A DNA stretch of 64,000 bases, from assembly GCA_022402535.1 (NCBI GenBank), contig JAKRSD010000015.1, forward strand, positions 42,870 to 106,869, read 5' to 3'. Both the position numbers and the translations under genes were made by a program. This document shows positions 16,547 through 26,200 of the stretch, in pieces (within the stretch, counting starts at the first letter, position 1; each line of letters opens with the position of its first letter). This DNA is from Flavobacteriales bacterium (GTDB lineage Bacteria; Bacteroidota; Bacteroidia; CAIKAF01). The notes beneath the pieces were generated by a model. It saw nothing but the letters and a program-made list of their open reading frames with translations, was not told the origin of the DNA and ran no database searches.

Positions 16547-16906
16547 ATGTACGGAAGCAAAATTGCCAGTATTAGAAAGGCCAGAGGCCTTAAACAAGGG
16601 GAAGTAGCCGAAAAATTGGGTATGAGTCAGGCTTCTTACTCGGATATTGAGAACAATAATCGCAAATACCTGGATGAAGCCCTTATTGAAAAAATTGCCG
16701 AGGCTTTGGGTGTAAAAACGGAAGATATCAAAAGCCAAAGCCCCATAGTCATGAATTTTCATGAAAGCCCGAACAGTAACGGATATCAAACAAATCAAAA
16801 TGATTCAAGGGTAATTGATGCGCTGCTTGATCAGTTGAGGGTAAAAGATGAACAATTGGCTGCCAAGGATGAAATTATAAAAAGGCTTTTAGATTCAAAA
16901 AGCTGA
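16547..16906 (+). CDS. XRE-family transcriptional regulator with C-terminal coiled coil
   Basis: A 119-residue protein. Residues 5-60 form a Cro/CI-type helix-turn-helix (IRKARGLKQGEVAEKLGMSQ, then ASYSDIENNNR). After a linker, the C-terminal 27 residues (DQLRVKDEQLAAKDEIIKRL) form a short coiled coil, probably for dimerisation. The longer open frame starting with TTG at 16490 is rejected because a -7 element and a good Shine-Dalgarno lie between it and the ATG at 16547. It is transcribed divergently from the graspetide operon and is the only regulator nearby, so control of that operon is likely but inferred. Composition is closer to the host genes than to the AT-rich operon. Confidence 0.82.
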   Translation: MYGSKIASIRKARGLKQGEVAEKLGMSQASYSDIENNNRKYLDEALIEKIAEALGVKTEDIKSQSPIVMNFHESPNSNGYQTNQNDSRVIDALLDQLRVKDEQLAAKDEIIKRLLDSKS

Positions 16907-16934
16907 TTGAATACGTTTGTTACATTTCACCCCG

Positions 16935-17035
16935 CGTGAGGGATGGAAGCGGATAGCCCGCAATGCAGCGAAGCGGAATGAGGACTTGCAGCGGACAGCC
17001 CGGCCCGGAGGGACACGCCCCAATGCAGCGCTTTA
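16935..17035. repeat. GC-rich dispersed-repeat-like element upstream of purF
   Basis: AGCGGATAGCCCG (16948-16960) recurs as AGCGGACAGCCCG (16990-17002), and CAATGCAGCG occurs at 16961 and 17021. The block is far more GC-rich than its surroundings and non-coding. Similar GGATAGCCCG-type intergenic elements are common in Bacteroidota, from memory of other genomes. Confidence 0.5.
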
Positions 17036-17076
17036 AGCACCCGGTTGATTTGCGGGTTTTTGAGCCGGAAAAATAG

Positions 17077-17084
17077 TACCTTTG
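17077..17084 (+). promoter_or_regulatory. -7 element of purF
   Basis: TACCTTTG, 17 bp before the ATG at 17102; a -33 element is not clear. Confidence 0.55.
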
Positions 17085-17101
17085 CGCTTCCATTCTGAAC
17101 A

Positions 17102-19003
17102 ATGAGCGACCAAATAAAACACGAGTGCGGAATTGCCTTTCTGCGTCTCTTAAAACCGCTGGAATTTTACCGTCAGAAGTACGGTACTCCACTTTACGGC
17201 CTGAACAAAATGTACCTCCTGATGGAGAAACAGCATAACCGGGGTCAAGACGGCGCCGGAATTGCCAACATTAAGTTTGACCCCGAACCGGGTCACCGTT
17301 TCATCAGCCGCTCACGATCCATTGCCCAAACGCCCATCAAAGATTTGTTTGAACGAATCAGCAGCCGCGTGAATGAGGCCCGCCGTGCCGATAAGGACAT
17401 TTTATACAATATTCCCAAACTGAAACGCGAAGTGCCTTTTGCCGGGGAGCTCTATCTGGGGCATCTGCGCTATGGCACTTACGGACGAAACAGCATTGAA
17501 AGCTGCCACCCGTTTTTGCGGCAGAACAACCGCATGACCCAAAACCTGATTGTGGCCGGGAACTTTAACCTCACCAATGTGGATGAGCTTTTTGATGAGC
17601 TGATAGAACTGGGTCAGCATCCGAAAGAGAAGGCCGACACGGTTACGGTGATGGAAAAAATCGGTCACTTCTTGGATAAGGAAAATGAAAAACTGTATCG
17701 CGAATACCGCGATGCGGGTATTGACAGAAAAGAGGCGGTGGAAAAAATTGCTGAAAATCTGGATATTGAAACCATTCTGAAAAAAGCCACCGAACGCTTT
17801 GACGGTGGATATGTGATGTCAGGGTTAATGGGACATGGCGACGGTTTTGTGTTGCGCGATCCTAATGGAATCCGCCCTGCGTATTACTACCACGATGATG
17901 AAATTGCGGTGGTATGTTCAGAAAGGGCGGTGATACAGACCGTGTTCAACGTGGCTTATGAAGGTATTCACGAACTGCCTCCGGGTCATGCCTTTATTGT
18001 GAAGAAAAGCGGGAAAATTTCCATTTCTGATATTTTGAATCCGGCCGAGCGGAAAGCCTGTTCTTTTGAACGAATTTATTTTTCGAGGGGCAGTGATGCC
18101 GAAATATACAGTGAGCGTAAAGAATTGGGGAATTTGGTAGTGCCGCAGATTTTGAACAAAATTGAACATGATCTGGACAATACGGTTTTCTCCTTTATTC
18201 CCAATACGGCCGAAACCGCCTTTTACGGTATGCTGAAAGGGGTAGAAAACTACCTGAATACGCTGAAAGCCGATAAAATTAAAGCCTTAGGAAATACATT
18301 TACGGCGGAACAGATAACCGAAATTTTGGCCGAAAGACCCCGGGTGGAAAAACTGGCCATTAAAGACGTAAAACTGCGCACGTTTATTACTGATGATGAA
18401 CACCGCGACGACATGGTAACCCACGTATATGATATCACCTACGGAACCGTAAAACCGGGTACGGATAATGTGGTGGTGATTGACGACAGTATTGTGCGCG
18501 GTACCACACTCAAAAAGAGTATCATCCGGATGCTTGACCGGTTAAATCCGAAGCATATCGTAATTGTTTCTTCTGCTCCGCAAATCCGATATCCCGACTG
18601 CTACGGTATTGATATGGCCAAAATTCAGGATTTTATTGCCTTTAAAGCGGCCACGGCCCTGTTGGAAGAACGTGGATTATGGCATGTGATTACGGATGCC
18701 TACACCGAAGCCAAAGAACTGGAAAAACAAGGGCTTTTGCACACGAAAAACTGCGCAAAACAGATATACGCGCCCTTTACCGATGAAGAAATTTCGGATA
18801 AAATTGCGGAGTTGGTATCGCCGCCCGATATAAAATCTAAGGTATCGGTGGTGTATCAGTCGGTGGATAATCTTCACAAGGCGTGTCCGCTGAATTTAGG
18901 CGATTGGTATTTTACGGGTGATTATCCCACACCAGGAGGCATGCGGGTGAGTAACAGGGCGCTCATCAATTTTGTGGAAGGTAAAAATGCCCGTGCCTAC
19001 TAA
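17102..19003 (+). CDS. purF: Amidophosphoribosyltransferase (long form)
   Basis: A 633-residue enzyme for the first step of purine synthesis, transferring glutamine-derived ammonia to PRPP. The N-terminal class II glutaminase begins MSDQIKHECGIAF; Cys9 would become the N-terminal nucleophile after removal of a short propeptide. NRGQDGAGIA and HLRYGTYGRN are glutaminase motifs. The phosphoribosyltransferase half has the PRPP loop VVVIDDSIVRGTT (about 457-469) and SAPQIRYPDCYGID. At 633 residues it is longer than the usual 470-510, with insertions in both halves; I believe such long forms are usual in Bacteroidota. Active-site residues are intact. It stands alone with its own -7 element, followed by a YdeI-like gene after 10 bp. 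Confidence 0.9.
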   Translation: MSDQIKHECGIAFLRLLKPLEFYRQKYGTPLYGLNKMYLLMEKQHNRGQDGAGIANIKFDPEPGHRFISRSRSIAQTPIKDLFERISSRVNEARRADKDILYNIPKLKREVPFAGELYLGHLRYGTYGRNSIESCHPFLRQNNRMTQNLIVAGNFNLTNVDELFDELIELGQHPKEKADTVTVMEKIGHFLDKENEKLYREYRDAGIDRKEAVEKIAENLDIETILKKATERFDGGYVMSGLMGHGDGFVLRDPNGIRPAYYYHDDEIAVVCSERAVIQTVFNVAYEGIHELPPGHAFIVKKSGKISISDILNPAERKACSFERIYFSRGSDAEIYSERKELGNLVVPQILNKIEHDLDNTVFSFIPNTAETAFYGMLKGVENYLNTLKADKIKALGNTFTAEQITEILAERPRVEKLAIKDVKLRTFITDDEHRDDMVTHVYDITYGTVKPGTDNVVVIDDSIVRGTTLKKSIIRMLDRLNPKHIVIVSSAPQIRYPDCYGIDMAKIQDFIAFKAATALLEERGLWHVITDAYTEAKELEKQGLLHTKNCAKQIYAPFTDEEISDKIAELVSPPDIKSKVSVVYQSVDNLHKACPLNLGDWYFTGDYPTPGGMRVSNRALINFVEGKNARAY

Positions 19004-19013
19004 ATAAAGCAAC

Positions 19014-19610
19014 ATGTCCACAGAAAAAACGGATACCTATATTGCGAAGTCAGCTCCTTTTGCCCGGCCGGTTTTAGCCCATTTTCGCCACCTGGTTCAC
19101 AGTGTTTGTGCCGATGCGGAAGAAACCCTGAAATGGGGATTTCCCCATTTTATTAAGGACGGCAAAGTGATCTGTTATATGGCTGCATTCAAACAACATT
19201 GTGCCATAGGATTTCGCAATGCAGAATTAATGCCCGATCCCGAAGGCATTCTGCATAAAGTGGGCGAATCAGGTATGGGCAGTCTGGGAAAAATTACCGG
19301 ATTGCAGGATTTACCTCCCGATGTGATATTGAAGAAATATATAGCCGAAGCGGTAGAAGTGAATCATCTTTCGGTTCCTAAAAAGAAAACAGTGTCCACG
19401 GCTGTAGAAATTCCTGCTGACTTCGCGGAAGCAATTGCGGCGAAAACAGAAGCTAAAGCTCAATTTGATAAATTCAGTAATTCGCACCGAAAAGAATATG
19501 TGGAATGGATAATGGAAGCCAAACGCGAAGAAACCCGAAGAAACCGGATTGCCCAGGCTGTGGAATGGATTGCTGAAGGCAAATCCAGAAACTGGAAGTA
19601 TATGAAATAA
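19014..19610 (+). CDS. YdeI/OmpD-associated (DUF1801-type) family protein
   Basis: A 198-residue soluble protein. Residues 15-110 match the DUF1801/YdhG-like fold (ETLKWGFPHFIKDGKVICYM, then KQHCAIGF). The C-terminal 60 residues (FDKFSNSHRKEYVEWIMEAK, then EETRRNRIAQAVEWIAEGK) match the OmdA domain of bacteriocin-protection YdeI-like proteins. The biochemical function of the family is unknown. It begins 10 bp after purF and may be cotranscribed, but there is no functional link I can see. Confidence 0.8.
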   Translation: MSTEKTDTYIAKSAPFARPVLAHFRHLVHSVCADAEETLKWGFPHFIKDGKVICYMAAFKQHCAIGFRNAELMPDPEGILHKVGESGMGSLGKITGLQDLPPDVILKKYIAEAVEVNHLSVPKKKTVSTAVEIPADFAEAIAAKTEAKAQFDKFSNSHRKEYVEWIMEAKREETRRNRIAQAVEWIAEGKSRNWKYMK

Positions 19611-19670
19611 CCTGAAAATCCATTAAGCAATGGTTTGGGTGGTTTGAATTTTCTTTCATTAAACTGTTAG

Positions 19671-20924
19671 ATGATTATGCATGTAGAGAAAACAACTTTA
19701 TCTAATGGATTGCGCGTTATTGTGCATCCGGATAAAAATACGGCACTTAGTGTGGTAAATGTGTTATACGATGTAGGTGCCCGCGACGAAAATCCGCATC
19801 GCACCGGTTTTGCCCACCTGTTTGAACACCTGATGTTTGAAGGCACTCAAAACGTGAAACATTTTGACCGGCATGTGCAGGATGCAGGCGGAACCAATAA
19901 TGCCTTCACCAGCAACGACATTACCAATTATTATATCTCGCTTCCGGCAGGAAATACCGAAACCGGCTTGTGGCTCGAAGCCGACCGTATGGGTTTTCTG
20001 GATATCACGCAGGAAAAACTGGATATTCAGAAAAAAGTGGTGATTGAAGAGTTTAAAGAACGATACCTGAACCAGCCATACGGTGATGTATGGGCAGAAC
20101 TCCGGAAACTGGCGTATACGGTGCATCCGTATCAATGGCCCACCATAGGTAAAAATACGGATCATGTAGCCGAAGCTACTTTGGAAGAAGTACAGGCTTT
20201 TCACCGGAAATTTTATAATCCGTGCAATGCCGTGTTATGTGTAGCCGGAAATGTAAATCCCGAGGAGGTGTTTCAAATGACTGAAAAGTGGTTTGGTGCA
20301 CTGCCCGGAGGGGAAAAATATGTACGAAATCTGCCTCAGGAGCCGGAACAGACCGTTGCCCGAAAACACGAAGTGCTAAGGCCCGTGCCGCAGGATCTAT
20401 TTATGTTGGCCTTTCCCTGTCCGGCCTATCTGGCTCCCGGCTATGCCGAGTTGGATTTAGCTTCAGATATTTTAGGCGGTGGCGAAAGTTCACGGTTATA
20501 TCAGGCATTAATTGTGAAAAAACGAATATTTACCCAAGTAGGCGCTTATGTGCTGGGTTCGTTAGACAGAGGCCTGCTGGTTATCTCCGGAAGACTAATG
20601 CCGGGCGTTACATTTGAAAAGGCAGAAAAAGCCGTTTGGGAAGAATTAGACCGTTTACAATCTGCGGGAACCGACCTGCGCGAACTGGAAAAAATCCGGA
20701 ATAAAATGTTGACAGGGCGTGCTTTTGAAAATGACAGCATCATGAACAAAGCCACCAAACTCTGCGCTTTTGAACTGCTGGGCGATGCCAATATGATTAC
20801 CCGGGAAGAAGCCTTTTACGCGGCGGTAACCCCCGATTCGCTTCGCGAAAACTTATCGCAGATCGTTCCCGAAAAATCAACCACATTGTACTACAAATCC
20901 CAAAATGGATATGAAACCAATTAA
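19671..20924 (+). CDS. M16 family zinc peptidase, active subunit
   Basis: A 417-residue pitrilysin-type (M16) metallopeptidase. The inverted zinc motif HxxEH is HLFEH (49-53), with the third-ligand Glu in VVIEEFKERY. The C-terminal half carries the GGGESSRLYQAL segment of the family. It overlaps by 20 bp with a second M16 gene that lacks the zinc motif. The two probably form an active/inactive heterodimer, as in other M16B pairs. There is no signal peptide, so it is probably cytoplasmic or periplasmic by a non-standard route. Another ATG at 19677 would remove two residues. Confidence 0.9.
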   Translation: MIMHVEKTTLSNGLRVIVHPDKNTALSVVNVLYDVGARDENPHRTGFAHLFEHLMFEGTQNVKHFDRHVQDAGGTNNAFTSNDITNYYISLPAGNTETGLWLEADRMGFLDITQEKLDIQKKVVIEEFKERYLNQPYGDVWAELRKLAYTVHPYQWPTIGKNTDHVAEATLEEVQAFHRKFYNPCNAVLCVAGNVNPEEVFQMTEKWFGALPGGEKYVRNLPQEPEQTVARKHEVLRPVPQDLFMLAFPCPAYLAPGYAELDLASDILGGGESSRLYQALIVKKRIFTQVGAYVLGSLDRGLLVISGRLMPGVTFEKAEKAVWEELDRLQSAGTDLRELEKIRNKMLTGRAFENDSIMNKATKLCAFELLGDANMITREEAFYAAVTPDSLRENLSQIVPEKSTTLYYKSQNGYETN

Positions 20925-22182
20925 TTTTGTAGAAGGCCCGGAAAAACGTGCATTTGCCATTCCGGAATTTGTACATCCCAATATGTTTACGCTGGATAAC
21001 GGAATCGAAGTATATTCCGTGTTATCTGAAGAAACCGAAACCCTGAAAATAGAATGGGTGTTTGAAGCGGGTTCTGTTTTTGCCGAAAAAGTAATGCAGA
21101 GTGCAGCCTGTGCCGAATTAATCAATAAAGGAACGTTCACGCGAAACGGGTTTGAACTCATTGAATCGTTGGAATATTATGGTTCCTACTTTTCGGCGGA
21201 TTCAGGCAGAGATGAACTGACCATGCGATTGTTCACCATGCGTCGTTTTTTGCCGGATGTATTACCCATAGTGGCTGAGATGATGCTGGAAGCGGCTTAT
21301 CCGCAGCATGAATTTGAGGTGTGGCTCGATGCCCGTAAAAGTGCGTATGAAATCAATCGTAAAAAAACAGACTATCTGGCTTCTTCCCGTTTTCCCGGGG
21401 TATTGTTTGGCGAAGATTCGGGTTATGGAAAATATGTAAAGCCAGAGCATTTTACGCAGCTCTCGGCCAATGATGCCCTGGTTTTTCACAAAAAAGTATT
21501 GGCTTCTCCCTGCCGCATGTATGTGAGCGGAAATGTCCCCGCCGGATGGGAATCGCTGCTGAATTCCTTATTTGGCAGTTTAATCCGCGACGAACGAATT
21601 CCCGTTGAAGCATTTGCCAGTAAACATAATCCACCGCAGGAATTATTTCTTCCCGTGGACGATTCGGTGCAGCATTCCCTCATTATAGGTCGAAGACTTT
21701 GGGTGCGGAATGTGGAAGAATATGTACCGCTCATGATTATGAATACCGCATTGGGCGGGTATTTCGGAAGCCGTCTGATGGCCAATCTCCGGGAAAAAAA
21801 TGGCTTCACCTACGGTGTGGGGTCGGGTGTGGCCCGGTTATATTTTTCGGATATGTTTAAAATCAGTACCGATGTGGGTGCCGAAGTTTCTGAACAAGCC
21901 CGGAAGGAAATTTTTCATGAAATAGATGTACTCCAAAATGAGTTATTGTCTGAAGAGGAACTGCAGCGGGTGAAAACCTATATCAACGGGTCTTTCTTGC
22001 GTTCGTTTGATGGTCCGCAGGCCATTATGGACCGGTATAAAAGTTTAATACAATATAATCTGCCCCTTACTTTTTTTAGCCGTTATGTAGAGGGAATTAA
22101 AGGAGTAACTGCAGAACAGGTCCGCGAAAGCGCACAGAAACACCTTACGGGTTTGAGCACCGTGGTGGCAGGGAAAAAATAA
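20905..22182 (+). CDS. M16 family peptidase-like protein, inactive partner
   Basis: A 425-residue protein with the two-domain M16 layout, but at the place of the zinc motif it reads SAACAELINKGT, so HxxEH is missing. The C-terminal domain keeps the substrate-binding segment NTALGGYFGSRLMANLREKN-type followed by FTYGVGSG, the Arg/Tyr region typical of the non-catalytic subunit. It overlaps the active M16 gene by 20 bp, so the two are translated in step and likely form a heterodimer. The start at 20905 (MDMKPIN) or the ATG two codons later are both possible. Confidence 0.88.
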   Translation: MDMKPINFVEGPEKRAFAIPEFVHPNMFTLDNGIEVYSVLSEETETLKIEWVFEAGSVFAEKVMQSAACAELINKGTFTRNGFELIESLEYYGSYFSADSGRDELTMRLFTMRRFLPDVLPIVAEMMLEAAYPQHEFEVWLDARKSAYEINRKKTDYLASSRFPGVLFGEDSGYGKYVKPEHFTQLSANDALVFHKKVLASPCRMYVSGNVPAGWESLLNSLFGSLIRDERIPVEAFASKHNPPQELFLPVDDSVQHSLIIGRRLWVRNVEEYVPLMIMNTALGGYFGSRLMANLREKNGFTYGVGSGVARLYFSDMFKISTDVGAEVSEQARKEIFHEIDVLQNELLSEEELQRVKTYINGSFLRSFDGPQAIMDRYKSLIQYNLPLTFFSRYVEGIKGVTAEQVRESAQKHLTGLSTVVAGKK

Positions 22183-22214
22183 CCCTGTCCATTCAGTAGC
22201 GGTATTTAAACCAT

Positions 22215-22222
22215 TACCTTTG
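22215..22222 (+). promoter_or_regulatory. -7 element of the aldo/keto reductase gene
   Basis: TACCTTTG; it overlaps the TTG that opens the longest frame at 22220, so translation must begin downstream, at the ATG at 22289. The leader of about 60 bases contains a GC-rich CGGGG/CCCCG hairpin around 22240-22264. Confidence 0.55.
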
Positions 22223-22288
22223 CACATTGTTGGTATGCGGGCGGGGTCATTGACCTTCGCCCCGAACTTGTTTAAAAAAATAGAGAAT

Positions 22289-23278
22289 ATGGAATATAAA
22301 AATTTGGGCCGTTCGGGCCTTAAGGTAAGCCGCCTTTCCTTGGGTTCTTGGGTTACATTCGGAAATCAGATCGGCGATGATGTAGCCGAACAGCTTATGG
22401 TGAAAGCGTATGATGCAGGAGTTAATTTTTTCGATAATGCCGAAGTGTATGCTAATGGAAAATCGGAGGAAGTGATGGGTTCCATTTTGAAAAAAATGGG
22501 ATGGAGCCGCGATACGTTTGTGGTGTCCAGCAAAGTGTTCTGGGGCGGAAAATTACCCAATCAATATGGACTGAGCCGTAAACATGTTACCGAAGCCTGT
22601 CATGCCGCACTCAAAAGGTTACAGGTAGATTATCTGGATTTGTTTTTTTGCCACAGGGCCGATATTGAAACCCCGCTCGAAGAAACGGTTTTTGCCATGA
22701 ATGATCTTATTCGTCAGGGTAAAATTTTATACTGGGGAACCAGTGAATGGGATGCCCAGCGTATTACGGAAGCCATCGGCATTGCCAAGGAAAATCATTT
22801 GGTTCCGCCCGTTATGGAGCAGCCTCAATATAACATGTTTCACCGCGACCGGTTTGAGTTGGAATACCGTAATCTGTATAAAAATTTTGGTTACGGAACC
22901 ACCATCTGGTCTCCGCTGGCTTCGGGTATGCTCACCGGAAAATATAACCACGGACTTCCTGCTGATACCCGTGCGCATTTACCCGAACTGACCTGGCTCA
23001 AAGAACGATTCTCGGGACCGGAAGGCGAAGAAATGGTGCGCAAAGTACAGGCGCTTCAACAAATTGCCGATGAACTGGGAACCTCTCTGCCTAAACTGGC
23101 CATTGCCTGGTGCCTCAAAAATCCGAATGTAAGCACGGTAATTCTGGGCGCATCCAAAGTATATCAGCTGGAAGAAAATCTGGCGGCATTAGAAGTGGTG
23201 GAACAACTCAACGAAGAACTCATGCAGCGCATAGAAACTATTTTGAATAATCGCCCCAAATTTCCGGTTTACGGATAA
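22289..23278 (+). CDS. Aldo/keto reductase, potassium-channel beta-subunit type
   Basis: A 329-residue TIM-barrel oxidoreductase using NADPH. The catalytic tetrad is visible: Asp49 and Tyr54 in FFDNAEVYANG, Lys82 in VSSKVFW and His122 in FFCHRAD. The beginning, MEYKNLGRSGLKVSRLSLGS, and the C-terminal VILGASKVYQLEENLAAL are typical of the AKR group related to Kv-beta and YghZ. Substrates are probably small aldehydes; none can be named. The start is set by the promoter element at 22215. The mfd gene begins 9 bp after the stop. Confidence 0.9.
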   Translation: MEYKNLGRSGLKVSRLSLGSWVTFGNQIGDDVAEQLMVKAYDAGVNFFDNAEVYANGKSEEVMGSILKKMGWSRDTFVVSSKVFWGGKLPNQYGLSRKHVTEACHAALKRLQVDYLDLFFCHRADIETPLEETVFAMNDLIRQGKILYWGTSEWDAQRITEAIGIAKENHLVPPVMEQPQYNMFHRDRFELEYRNLYKNFGYGTTIWSPLASGMLTGKYNHGLPADTRAHLPELTWLKERFSGPEGEEMVRKVQALQQIADELGTSLPKLAIAWCLKNPNVSTVILGASKVYQLEENLAALEVVEQLNEELMQRIETILNNRPKFPVYG

Positions 23279-23287
23279 TGCCATAAC

Positions 23288-26200
23288 ATGTTCAGCACAC
23301 CGGAAGATATTTTAAAGCGTTTTATCGGCTCCGAAACCCTCCGCAAAGGGACACAGCGATTAGATCATGCCCAAAGTACCCTGCATGTGAAAGGCATAAC
23401 GGGTTCTGCGGGCGCTTTTGTGGTTGCGGCGATTCATTCGATAACTTCGCAAAAATTAGTGGTTATATTTCCCGATAAAGAAGAAGCCGCCTATTTTTTC
23501 AATGATTTGGAAGTGTTATTGCCCGGGAAAAGTATTTTGTTTTTTCCGGCCAGTTTCCGCAGGGTGTATCAAACCGAAGAAACCGATAATGCCAATATCA
23601 TGCTGCGCACGGAAGTGCTCGAAAAAATCTCGGAAAACCGTGCTGATATTATTGTTACTTATCCATCGGCAATCAGTGAAAAAGTGGTAACCCGCGAAAA
23701 AATTGCGGAAGTTACCCTCACCCTGAAAAAAGGCGAAGCCGTAGATTTGGATTTTATCACCGACCTGTTGATCGAATATAACTTTGAGCGCGAAGATTTT
23801 GTCTATGAAGCGGGTCAGTTTGCCCTTCGGGGCGGTATTGTGGATGTGTTTTCGTATGCGGAAGAACTGCCATATCGTATCGAATTTGATGGGGATAAGG
23901 TGTATTCCATCCGGACATTCAAGCCGGAAGATCAGCTTTCGGTAAAGGAATTTAATGAAGCCAAAATTATTCCCAATCTGGAGAATAAACAGGCTCAGGA
24001 AACCCGTCAGGGATTTTTTGAATTCATTTCCGAAGATACCATTTTGGTTTTATCCGAACCCGACCGTCTGACGGCACTGGTGGAAGATGTGTTTCACAAA
24101 GCCGAAAAAGAATTTCAATCGTTGAGCGGTCAGGTTAAGCGGAGCGAACCCGCCGATTTGTTTTTATCTGCCGCGGCGTATAACCAAGAAATTAAGCCAT
24201 TTCGTAAACTCATTTACGGAAATTATTCCGGCCCTGCCGATGAATATTTACATCTGTCCTGCGAACCGCAGCCGGTCATCAACAAGAATTTCGATTTGTT
24301 ATATCAGCTCTTGGAAAGTCAGGCGGAAAAAGGATGTGTAAATTATATTTTATCCGATGCGGAAAAACAATTTGAACGTCTTTCTGCCATTTTTGATGAT
24401 TTACATAAAAGCCAAAAAACAACCGAACAGGATTCATTCCATCAGGTGTTTGTGCCGGTTCTGGGTTCCCTGCAGGACGGATTTATCTGCCAGGAACTCG
24501 AAATCGCCTGCTTTTGCGACCACCGTATTTTTGAGCGCTACAGAAGATTCAAATTAAAAAGTCAGTTCACCAAAGACCAGGCCATTACCCTAAAGGAATT
24601 GGGCAGTTTACAACCTGGCGATTATATAACTCATATCGACCACGGAATCGGGGTATTTGCCGGATTGGAAAAAACTGAAGTCAACGGCAAAATTCAGGAA
24701 GCCGTAAAATTGGTGTATAAGGATAAAGATGTGTTATATGTGAGCATCCACTCCCTGCACCGCATTGCCAAATATACCGGTAAGGAGGGAACGGCACCTT
24801 CTCTGCATAAATTAGGCGGTACGGCTTGGGCAGCCACCAAGGCGAAAACGAAAAAACGCATCCGCGAACTGGCTTTCGACCTGATTAAATTATACGCCAA
24901 ACGGAAAGCCGAAAAAGGCTTTGCCTACCATCCCGATACCTATTTACAACATGAATTGGAGGCTTCGTTCATTTACGAAGATACACCCGATCAAAATAAA
25001 GCTACCCGCGACGTAAAAACCGATATGGAAAAACCCTGGCCTATGGATCGTCTGGTTTGTGGTGATGTGGGTTTCGGAAAAACGGAAGTGGCCATACGTG
25101 CGGCATTCAAAGCCGCCACCGACGGAAAACAGGTAGCCGTATTGGTACCCACCACCATTCTGGCATTACAGCATTTTAAAACCTTCTCGTCGCGTTTAAA
25201 AGAGTTTCCGGTTACGGTAGATTATATCAACCGTTTTAAATCGGCTAAAGCGCAAAAAGAAACCTTGGAAAAATTGGCCAACGGAAAGGTGGATATCATC
25301 ATCGGAACCCACCGGTTGGTGGGGAAAGATGTACAATTTAAAGATTTGGGTCTGCTGGTGGTGGATGAAGAACAGAAATTCGGGGTGAACGTAAAAGACA
25401 AACTGAAAACCCTGAAAGCTAATGTGGATAGTCTAACGCTAACGGCAACCCCCATTCCGCGTACGCTGCAATTTTCATTGATGGGAGCCCGCGATTTATC
25501 CATCATCCGCACGCCTCCGCCCAACCGTTACCCCATTGTTACGGAATTGCTCACCTTTAACGAGGAAGCTATCCGCGATGCCGTGCATTACGAAATATCG
25601 CGCAACGGACAGGTGTTTTTTATCCATAACCGGGTAAATGATATTAAAGATATCGCCGGCATGGTGCAGCGCCTCGTGCCGCAGGCTAAAATTCGGGTGG
25701 CCCACGGACAGATGGGCGGGGAGGAACTTGAAGAAGTGATGCTCGAATTTATTGAAGGCGAATTTGATGTGCTCGTTTCCACCGCTATTGTGGAAGCCGG
25801 ATTGGATGTACCTAACGCCAATACCATCATCATCAATCAGGCGCAGAATTTCGGGTTGAGCGATTTACATCAGCTCCGCGGAAGGGTAGGACGTAGCAAC
25901 AAAAAAGCCTTTTGTTATCTGATTACGCCTCCGCTTACCGTACTCACCGAAGAAGCCCGAAAGCGTATGAAAGCCATTGTGGAATTTTCTGAACTCGGCA
26001 GCGGATTTAATATTTCCATGCGCGATTTAGATATACGCGGTGCAGGCGATCTGCTGGGTGGCGAACAGAGCGGATTTATTAATGATATCGGGTATGAAAC
26101 CTATCAGCGGATTCTTAACGAAACCATCGCCGAATTAAAGGAAAACGAATTTGCCGAGTTATTCCACGAAGAAAATAACCGCGAAGGAAAAGAATGGACC

